From: Cellulomonas dongxiuzhuiae
Lineage (GTDB): Bacteria; Actinomycetota; Actinomycetes; Actinomycetales; Cellulomonadaceae
DNA length: 64,000 nucleotides
NCBI RefSeq assembly: GCF_018623035.1
Contig: NZ_CP076023.1
Coordinates: 3,100,001-3,164,000, forward strand
Direction: 5' to 3'
A model generated the notes under the pieces. It worked only from the letters and a program-made list of their open reading frames with translations. It was not told where the DNA came from and did not search any database. Shown one piece after another: positions 58,577 to 64,000 of this stretch. Each line of letters opens with the position of its first letter. Positions within the stretch are counted from its first letter, which is position 1. The translations under genes and the position numbers were made by a program.

Positions 58577-60496
58577 GTGAGGCGCCCCGACGACACCGCG
58601 AAAGGGACGCCGCGTGTCCAGGAGATGGTCCGTGCCCACCGGGGACGGTTCGTCGTGTCGTACGTCTTCCAGGTCGTCGGCGGGGTCGCGCCGCTGTTCC
58701 AGGTGCTCCTGCTGCGGGCGGTCGTCGACGGGCTGATCGAGGGACGGACCGGCACGGCGCAGGCCTTCGGACAGATCGCCGGGATGGCGGGGCTGGGGCT
58801 GCTCGGCGTGTGGTCGACGTGGGCCGCGAGCGTGACCGCGACCGCGGCCGCGGGCCTGGTCATCGCGGACCTGCGCTCGGCGATGTTCCGGCGCCTGACC
58901 ACGATGCCGATCCACTTCTACACGACGGTCCGGCCCGGCGCAGTCGTCAGCCGCCTCACCAACGACGTCAACGGCGCCGAGGAGATGTACACCTCGGTGA
59001 TCCCCGTGGTGGTCTCCAGCGTCACCACTATCGCCACGTCCCTGGTCATCGTCGCGTTCATCGACCCGCGCCTGGTGCTGCTGCTCGTCGTGATCCCGGT
59101 CGCCATCGCGTACGTGCGCAAGGCCGAGGCGCGGATCAACGAGCTCATCGCGAAGTCTTTCGACGTCGTCAAGGAGCTGTCGTCGACCGCCGAGACGTTC
59201 GTCAGCCGCGACGGCGCCGTGCTCGCGCGGCAGAACGGGCAGACCGCCCGGGAGCAGGCGACCTTCCAGGAGCGGTCCGCCGCGCTGGCCGGCCTGTCCA
59301 CCGGCATCAGCCGCGCCGCCGCGACGTCGGGCGCGAGCTACGGGACCGCGTTCGTGCTCATCACCGCGGGCGCGCTGGCGATGGGCGTGTGGCTCGTGAC
59401 GGAGCAGGACGTGACCGTCGGCAGCGTCATCCTCATCGTGCTCTACCTGCAGCAGCTCCAGGCACCGGTGCAGCGGCTGCTCAACACCCGCTACCCCCGG
59501 ATGCGCTCGTCGATCGCGCTCGACCGGGTCGAGGCGGTGCTCGCCACCGAGCCGGAACGCGACCGGGCGGCAAGGGCCCCGGCAACGGGGACGGCCGACG
59601 GCCCGACGGCGGACGCCGACGACGGAGGGACCGCTCCGGCGCCCGCCCTGCGGACGCGTGACCTGAGGTTCCGGTACCCGGCGGTGTCGTCGTACTCGAT
59701 CGAGGGCCTCTCCCACGCCGGCGACGCGCTGTCGATCCCCTGGCTGCCGCTGGTCGGCCTGTCCGGCGACGACGGCGCGCGCGCCGAGGCGGGCGTGCGC
59801 GTCGAGGCCGATGCCCTCGACGGGATCGACCTGACGGTGGGCCGCGGCGAGGTCGTCGCGGTCGTCGGGACGTCGGGCGCCGGGAAGTCCACGCTGGCCA
59901 CGGTGATCGCCGGACTCGTCGACGCGGACAGCGGTGTCGTCGAGGTCGACGGCCGGCCGCTGGCCGACCTGGACGAGAAGCAGCGCGCCGGGCTCATCGC
60001 GTACATCCCGCAGGACCCGTACGTGCTGCACGCCTCCGTGCGGGAGAACCTGCGCTACGCGCGCCCCGACGCCACCGACGAGGAGCTCCTCGCGGTGTGC
60101 GAGCAGGTGGCCCTCGGTGACCTGGTGCGCGGGCTCGACGACGGCCTCGACGCGGTCATCGGCGAGAAGGGACACCGCCTGTCCGGCGGCGAGCGCCAGC
60201 GCCTCGCGATCGCCCGCGCCGCGCTCCGGCGCCCCGCGCTCGTGGTGCTCGACGAGCCGACCGCCCACCTGGACACCGCCACGGAGCAGCGCGTCCGCGC
60301 CGCGATGGCCACGCTGTTCGCCGGCGCCGGGGTCGTGATGATCGCGCACCGGCTGTCGACGGTCCGCGACGCCGACCGCATCGTCGTCCTGGAGCACGGC
60401 CGCGTCGCCCAGGAGGGTCCGCACGACGAGCTCGCCGCGGTGGCCGACGGCGGGTACCGCCGGTTGCTGGATGCGGGGGCGATGGGGCGGGAGTGA
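58577..60496 (+). CDS. ABC exporter (fused membrane and ATP-binding domains) with insertion in the NBD
   Basis: The 639-residue half-transporter has about six TM helices (VSYVFQVVGGVAPLFQVLLL onward) and an NBD with Walker A GTSGAGKST, Q loop IPQDPYVLHAS, signature LSGGERQRLAIARAAL and Walker B LVVLDEPTAHLD. An extra segment of about 45 residues (AVSSYSIEGLSHAGDALSIPW to ARAEAGVRVEADALDG) separates the first NBD strand LRTRDLRFRYP from the Walker A region, where other exporters have only about 15. GTG 58577 was chosen over ATG 58625, whose ribosome-binding site would be too close. Substrate unknown. Confidence 0.85.
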   Translation: MRRPDDTAKGTPRVQEMVRAHRGRFVVSYVFQVVGGVAPLFQVLLLRAVVDGLIEGRTGTAQAFGQIAGMAGLGLLGVWSTWAASVTATAAAGLVIADLRSAMFRRLTTMPIHFYTTVRPGAVVSRLTNDVNGAEEMYTSVIPVVVSSVTTIATSLVIVAFIDPRLVLLLVVIPVAIAYVRKAEARINELIAKSFDVVKELSSTAETFVSRDGAVLARQNGQTAREQATFQERSAALAGLSTGISRAAATSGASYGTAFVLITAGALAMGVWLVTEQDVTVGSVILIVLYLQQLQAPVQRLLNTRYPRMRSSIALDRVEAVLATEPERDRAARAPATGTADGPTADADDGGTAPAPALRTRDLRFRYPAVSSYSIEGLSHAGDALSIPWLPLVGLSGDDGARAEAGVRVEADALDGIDLTVGRGEVVAVVGTSGAGKSTLATVIAGLVDADSGVVEVDGRPLADLDEKQRAGLIAYIPQDPYVLHASVRENLRYARPDATDEELLAVCEQVALGDLVRGLDDGLDAVIGEKGHRLSGGERQRLAIARAALRRPALVVLDEPTAHLDTATEQRVRAAMATLFAGAGVVMIAHRLSTVRDADRIVVLEHGRVAQEGPHDELAAVADGGYRRLLDAGAMGRE

Positions 60497-60557
60497 CCGG
60501 GGTACGGGCGCGCCGCACGACGGACCGCGAGCGCCCGCGCCCGGTGACGCGCAGGTC

Positions 60558-60752
60558 TTGACGGTCCGCTCCGCGCAGGAGGACCGTGCCCGGAGGGCCG
60601 TGGTCGAGCACGGCCGCGCGGTCGCGGTCCGCCGCGACGTCCGCGACGCCGCACGGCGCCGCCACGGCGCACGGGCCGGGCCCGCGCCGCCGTCAGCCTG
60701 GCCGCGCACGCTCGCCGGCGTCGTCCCGCGCGCGCCGTGGCGTACGCCGTGA
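60558..60752 (+). CDS. Possible small basic protein
   Basis: A TTG at 60558 opens 64 codons reading LTVRSAQEDRARRAVVEHGRA and later RRDVRDAARRRHGARAGP, ending PRAPWRTP. It is very Arg/Ala-rich and lies between the ABC exporter and the cupin gene. Codon bias is compatible with coding, but composition alone could produce this in a 75% GC genome. Treat as doubtful. Confidence 0.3.
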   Translation: MTVRSAQEDRARRAVVEHGRAVAVRRDVRDAARRRHGARAGPAPPSAWPRTLAGVVPRAPWRTP

Positions 60753-60771
60753 TCCGCAGGGAGGCACCGCC

Positions 60772-61248
60772 ATGCGTCTTCGTCCTGTCCTCACCGCCGG
60801 CGCGCTCGTCGCCGTCGGCACCGTCACGATCGTCACCGCGGCCGTCGGCACGCCCGGCTCCGGCACCACCGTCACCACCGACTCCGTGACCGGCCGCCTG
60901 GACGGCAGCGCGGGCCGCGGCGTCCTCAAGGTCCAGCAGGACGGCGTGCGGCTCATGAGCCACGGGCCGACCGACGTCACGACCTTCGACCTCACCTACC
61001 CGCCCGGCGCCTTCTCCGGGTGGCACTCGCACCCGGGGATCGTCGTGGTGGTCGTCCGGTCGGGCGAGGTCGTCCGGCAGACCGGGTGCACGTCGCAGCG
61101 GTTCGGCCCCGGCGACGCGTTCACCGAGGTCGGGCCGCACCAGGTGACCAACCCGAGCAGCACGACGGCCGTCCTGTCGATCACGCGGATCTACCCGGCC
61201 GCCGGCGCGTCGACACCGCGGATCGACGAGCCCGCGCCGCGCTGCTGA
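60772..61248 (+). CDS. Secreted cupin-domain protein
   Basis: This 158-residue protein has an N-terminal signal/anchor helix (AGALVAVGTVTIVTAAVGTPG) and a single cupin barrel with YPPGAFSGWHSHPGIVVVVVRSGEV (metal-site His pair and Glu) and GPGDAFTEVGPHQVTNPS (second motif with His). All four expected metal ligands are present, so it should bind a divalent metal outside the membrane. No catalytic class can be assigned. ATG 60772 follows CAGGGAGG. A hairpin follows at 61275. Confidence 0.85.
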   Translation: MRLRPVLTAGALVAVGTVTIVTAAVGTPGSGTTVTTDSVTGRLDGSAGRGVLKVQQDGVRLMSHGPTDVTTFDLTYPPGAFSGWHSHPGIVVVVVRSGEVVRQTGCTSQRFGPGDAFTEVGPHQVTNPSSTTAVLSITRIYPAAGASTPRIDEPAPRC

Positions 61249-61274
61249 GCGTCCGCGCCGCTGTCCCCGCGTCG

Positions 61275-61299
61275 GTCACCCGCGGCCCACCGGGGTGAC
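61275..61299 (+). terminator. Hairpin after the cupin gene
   Basis: GTCACCC (61275-61281) pairs with GGGTGAC (61293-61299), 26 nt after the cupin stop codon. Confidence 0.55.
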
Positions 61300-61399
61300 G
61301 TCGTCGCGCGTCCTCGCAGAACGCCCCCGCCCTCGCGGAGGCTGCGCTAGCGTCCGCGGCATGGACGGGCGCGTGGCCCGGTGTGCCATGGCGGCGGCA

Positions 61400-61700
61400 A
61401 CGGTGCTGCGATCGTGCACGCGGATCGCGGAGCGCAGTACACGTCCTGGATCTTCGGGCACCGGCTGCGCTCGGCAGGCCTGCTCGGATCCATGGGCCGG
61501 GTCGCCTCGAGCGTGGACAACACGATGATCGAGTCGTTCTGGTCGACCATGCAGCGCGAGCTTGTGGACCGGCGCTCCTGGGCCTCCCGCGTGGAGCTGC
61601 CCTCGGCGATCTTCGAATGGATCGAAGGCTTCTACAACCCGGTCCGACGCCACTCCGGCCTGGGCTACCGGTCCCCGAACCAGTCCGATGACCTTCGCAC
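61400..61700 (+). pseudogene. IS3-family transposase remnant (C-terminal part of OrfB)
   Basis: The frame contains AAIVHADRGAQYTSWIFGHRL, LLGSMGRVASSVDNTMIESFWSTMQREL (adjoining blocks, including the second Asp and Glu of the DDE triad) and FEWIEGFYNPVRRHSGLGYRSP, the terminal third of an IS3-type integrase-like transposase. The first catalytic Asp and upstream two-thirds are absent and no start or frameshifting signal is present. It ends almost exactly where the SipW-type gene on the other strand stops (61706). Inactive. Confidence 0.88.
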
Positions 61701-61705
61701 CGCCG

Positions 61706-62266
61706 CTACGTCGCGACCGCGGCCTCGTTCGGGCGGACCGGACCGCGGGGCAGGGCGGCGCGCTGCGGCCGGGCCGCAGCTGCGTGCGGCTGCTCCGGGA
61801 AGAACAGGTCCCACAGCAGCGCCACCGAGAACAGGCCCGTGACGACGGCGGCGAGACCCGCCGGCTGCTGCAGGAAGACGAGTGCGTAGCCGGCACGCGG
61901 GATCTGGCCATGCACGACGCCGACGACGTCCGCGGCGTCGACCGGCGACGGGTCGACCGTCTCGTTGGCGTCGCCACGGGTCGTCAGGGACCCGCCGTCG
62001 GTGCTGCTGTCGACGCGGGCGACGCGGTGCGTCACGTAGCCGTACCGGGCGCCCTGCGGGGCCGGGAACGTCACGACGTCGCCGATCTCGACGTCACGGG
62101 GCGGTGCGGTGAGCACGAGGTCGCCCACGGGCAGCGCCGGGGTCATCGACGCGGAGGCCACCGCGAACATCCGGTGCCCCGAGAACCACAGGACGGCTCC
62201 TGTGGTGACGGTGCCGAGCACGAGCACGACGGCGACGACCCTGGTCAGACGCTTGAGGACGAGCAC
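61706..62266 (-). CDS. sipW: Signal peptidase I, SipW (archaeal/ER) type, second copy
   Basis: The 186-residue peptidase has a TM segment (VVAVVLVLGTVTTGAVLWF), the nucleophile box VASASMTPALPVGDLV with Ser40, VTHRVARV with His80 in place of the bacterial Lys, and TTRGDANE, all features of the SipW subtype. A second hydrophobic helix lies near residues 138-158. GTG 62266 follows GGAGGttcct. It lies 68 nt after the TasA-like gene, its likely substrate. The C terminus may be altered, because the stop codon lies at the boundary with the IS3 remnant. It is divergent from the 11.3-kb copy in sequence. Confidence 0.9.
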   Translation of the reverse strand: MLVLKRLTRVVAVVLVLGTVTTGAVLWFSGHRMFAVASASMTPALPVGDLVLTAPPRDVEIGDVVTFPAPQGARYGYVTHRVARVDSSTDGGSLTTRGDANETVDPSPVDAADVVGVVHGQIPRAGYALVFLQQPAGLAAVVTGLFSVALLWDLFFPEQPHAAAARPQRAALPRGPVRPNEAAVAT

Positions 62267-62334
62267 AGGAACCTCCGGAGGACGACCGGGGCGGGCGGGG
62301 AGAACGCCCGCCCCGGTCGGAGTGCCGAGTCGGA

Positions 62335-62835
62335 TCAGGAGGCGGGGTGGACGTTGATCTGCGTCGCGACGACCTTGTAGCCGGTGCTGAGGTTCAGGCC
62401 CTGGAGGGCGCCGTGGCTGTCGTTGTCGACCGAGCTGTCGACGCTCAGCACGACCGGCAGCGTCGCCTGCCCGCCGACGTCGAGCCGCCCGACGTTCACG
62501 TAGTCGGCAGTGAGCACGTTGGTCCCGTTCACGTTGAGGTCGATGAGCGCGTGCTGCGCCCTCACCACCGCCGGGATCGACACCCAGAGGTCCACCGGGC
62601 TGTTGCCGGTGTTCGTCACCGTGGTCGCGCTTGAGACCGTGTCGCCGGGCAGGACGGTGCCCAGGTCGACGTCCAGGTCGGCGTTGACCGTGATGGAGCC
62701 GACGGTGCCCTTGATGGTGCCCGTCTCGGTGTCGGAGAAGTAGGCGCCCGTGCCGGTGGCGGCCAGCGCGAGGAGGCCGACGGTCGCGGCGACGGAGCCG
62801 ACGAATCCGACGACGCGAGTGGTGCGCTTGTTCAT
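62335..62835 (-). CDS. TasA/CalY-like secreted protein with SipW-dependent signal peptide, second copy
   Basis: This 166-residue precursor has a hydrophobic signal segment ending TGTGAYFSDTETGT, the classic SipW-type cleavage context of camelysin and TasA. The mature chain is beta-rich: GSITVNADLDVDLGTVLPGD, TTVTNTGNSPVDLWVSIPAV (NTGNSPVDLxV is the family core) and LPVVLSVDSSVDNDSHG. No Cys is seen. ATG 62835 follows GAGAGGACC. It is paired with the SipW-type gene downstream. Only about 166 residues, shorter than the 224-residue protein at 10.6 kb; the two loci probably serve different fibres or stages. Confidence 0.85.
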   Translation of the reverse strand: MNKRTTRVVGFVGSVAATVGLLALAATGTGAYFSDTETGTIKGTVGSITVNADLDVDLGTVLPGDTVSSATTVTNTGNSPVDLWVSIPAVVRAQHALIDLNVNGTNVLTADYVNVGRLDVGGQATLPVVLSVDSSVDNDSHGALQGLNLSTGYKVVATQINVHPAS

Positions 62836-62974
62836 GGAGGTCCTCTCGTGGACGGATCCGCCGACGGGGTCGACGCACCGGGCTGTGAGGCTCCGGTGGG
62901 GGGAATGGATCCGATGACTCCCGGTTTGCCCGGGCGCCATGAATTTAGGATGTCTTTGTTGTCCGTTTCGCCTG

Positions 62975-62988
62975 CCGAACGGGTGATC
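62975..62988. promoter_or_regulatory. Palindrome-related element upstream of the second TasA-like gene
   Basis: CCGAACGGGTGATC differs at only two positions from CCGATCGGGTGAAC at 10438-10451. It lies 140 bp before ATG 62835, close to the 125 bp at the first locus. It is not itself a perfect palindrome. Chance occurrence cannot be excluded. Confidence 0.4.
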
Positions 62989-63286
62989 TTGGACAGATGT
63001 CCAGGAGTAGGGATGCGCGGGCGAGACCGGGGCACCTCCGGTGCGCGTCCCGAAGGTGGCCGGCCCCTCAGCCGTACCCAGGGGCGTGCGTGTCCGGTCG
63101 AAGACATCGGCGAGACACGAGCAACGGGCGGCGTGAGTGGTCCTGAACGCCGAGGAGGCCGCAGCCACGAACGCGCCCAGTCGGACGACCCCGCCGCGTA
63201 CCCTGGGTGCGCGGACCTGCACGGCTGACCAGGGGTTCTCTCTCGAGTTCTCTCGATCCTTGTCTCAGTGAATGAGTGCTCGTCCC

Positions 63287-63359
63287 GGGCCTCTAGCTCA
63301 ATTGGCAGAGCAGCGGACTTTTAATCCGCGGGTTGTGGGTTCGATCCCCACGGGGCCCA
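63287..63359 (+). tRNA. tRNA-Lys (anticodon UUU)
   Basis: The 73-nt gene folds as a cloverleaf: acceptor GGGCCTC with GGGGCCC (one G-U pair), D arm with AGCTCAATTGGCAGAGC, anticodon arm GCGGACT TTT AATCCGC (anticodon TTT), T arm GTGGGTTCGATCCCCAC, discriminator A. The 3' CCA is not encoded in full (CCT). Upstream of it is a short AT-richer stretch. Its 3' half has no visible duplicate in this window. Confidence 0.97.
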
Positions 63360-63388
63360 CCTGACTCCCTCCTGACCTGCACGTTCAC

Positions 63389-63970
63389 CTATTGGCCCCG
63401 ACCTTCGGATCGGCCACAGCGGCGCACCTGGCGCAGCGCGTTCTCGAGGTCGTCGTGGCCCGTTCCAGGTACACGGTTCGGGTCGATACCCAGCCGCACC
63501 TCGTCACGCTCGAGGTCCGCCATGTCGCGCGAGAGCAGCTTGAGGATCACGACATCGTGCAGATCCTGCAGGACGATTCGACCACCGCTCGCCAAGTCCC
63601 ACGCGCGGCGGGGGTACTCCCACGCATCGCGCCGTACCTCAGGCCCGAGTACGTCGGCGACGGAGGCGCAGACGCTCTCGAAAGCAGCGTGCACGGCCGC
63701 GGCGTCCGCCTCGTCCCGGTCGGAGACGTTCACAGTGAGGGACTCGAGTGTCGAGGTACCCGCCGCTTCGTCGCCGAGCAGCGCCCGCGCCCGAGGGTCG
63801 TCGACGGCTAGAGAGGTGACGAAGCGGAGGCCCGCCGAGCTCGCGCGGGTCACTCTCCAGCCGAGGCCCTCGGCCAACCGAAGCACTACCTCGCGATCGG
63901 CCGGCCACGCGACCTGCCCGAGCGCCTCGAGTAGGACTGCTACCTCTTGTGCCGCCGCTGCTTGTGCCAC
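63389..63970 (-). CDS. DUF6301-like hypothetical protein
   Basis: The 193-residue protein starts at GTG 63970 with AGGAGAAGG upstream. QVAWPADREVVLRLAEGLGWRV near the start and DPNRVPGTGHDDLENALRQVRR at the end resemble the DUF6301 family of actinobacteria, though I am not certain. Middle segments LESLTVNVSDRDEADAAAVHAAFE and WDLASGGRIVLQDLHDVVILKLLSRDM are soluble alpha/beta. Codon use is less GC3-rich than the neighbours, suggesting a mobile or recently acquired gene beside the tRNA. Relatives are often encoded near secreted toxin or type VII loci; that does not prove a role here. Confidence 0.6.
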   Translation of the reverse strand: MAQAAAAQEVAVLLEALGQVAWPADREVVLRLAEGLGWRVTRASSAGLRFVTSLAVDDPRARALLGDEAAGTSTLESLTVNVSDRDEADAAAVHAAFESVCASVADVLGPEVRRDAWEYPRRAWDLASGGRIVLQDLHDVVILKLLSRDMADLERDEVRLGIDPNRVPGTGHDDLENALRQVRRCGRSEGRGQ

Positions 63971-64000
63971 TGCGTCCTTCTCCTCGTTTCACGACCCGAC

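Noticed and set aside
57680-60709. Very long open frame of about 1000 codons on the minus strand opposite the DUF429 and ABC genes
   Set aside because: It is an antisense shadow caused by very high GC; it has Arg/His/Asp-rich low-complexity sequence and no motifs, whereas the plus-strand frames carry complete protein signatures.
63287-63361. Phage attachment duplicate of the tRNA-Lys 3' end inside the window
   Set aside because: No second copy of the 3' segment was found by eye; an integration event could only be judged with sequence beyond the window.

Overview
This window is about 73-75% GC by eye, with dense genes, many GTG and TTG starts and many 4-nt ATGA/GTGA overlaps. It looks like chromosomal DNA of a high-GC actinobacterium of the Cellulomonas / Promicromonosporaceae type. 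Supporting traits are a secreted CBM13-GH62 arabinofuranosidase, LAXTG- and LPXTG-anchored surface proteins, TasA/SipW-like pairs and a CE1758/CE1759 flavin monooxygenase duo. The species assignment is inference, because no rRNA is present.

1-8.4 kb is housekeeping and transport: a histidine-phosphatase tail, a Pit phosphate transporter with its DUF47 partner, a sugar-porter MFS, a DHA2 efflux pump with a convergent MarR and a promoter carrying two palindromes, a NERD-like protein and MsrB. 8.4-12.2 kb couples a membrane GGDEF-EAL protein to a TasA-like protein, a SipW-type signal peptidase and a small membrane protein; a perfect 18-bp palindrome lies between the GGDEF-EAL gene and the TasA gene. 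12.2-23.2 kb holds the flavin monooxygenase/reductase duo, hydrolases and oxidoreductases, a LAVTG surface protein coupled to a GNAT gene, a haloperoxidase-like hydrolase beside an OhrR-type regulator, and an ATP-grasp/PGPGW fusion. 23.2-28.0 kb is a five-gene minus-strand operon (ABC ATPase, two permeases, sensor kinase, response regulator).

28.0-42.5 kb contains a palindrome-rich divergent region, the GH62 enzyme, a PdxK/ThiD-like kinase, a BCCT transporter, an SDR, a large LPRTG FIVAR-repeat protein with non-host-like codon use, a TetR/metallo-hydrolase pair sharing two identical operators, an RDD protein and a UvrD-type helicase. 42.5-50.1 kb is redox and regulatory genes, including a gene remnant reduced by an in-frame internal deletion.

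50.14-53.9 kb is a decayed island: an IS481 transposase remnant, a broken ArdC-like peptidase gene and an intact HelD-like ATPase, ending in the tail of an interrupted gene and a frameshifted DUF1275 gene. 54.7-62.8 kb has small orphan proteins, a thioester-domain LAVTG adhesin, a DUF429 protein, an ABC exporter, a secreted cupin, an IS3 remnant and a second TasA/SipW pair. The window closes with tRNA-Lys(UUU) and a DUF6301-like protein.

The most interesting threads are the cell-envelope genes (two TasA/SipW loci with a related upstream sequence element, two LAVTG proteins, one LPRTG protein), several strong untested operators, and the island around the HelD-like gene.
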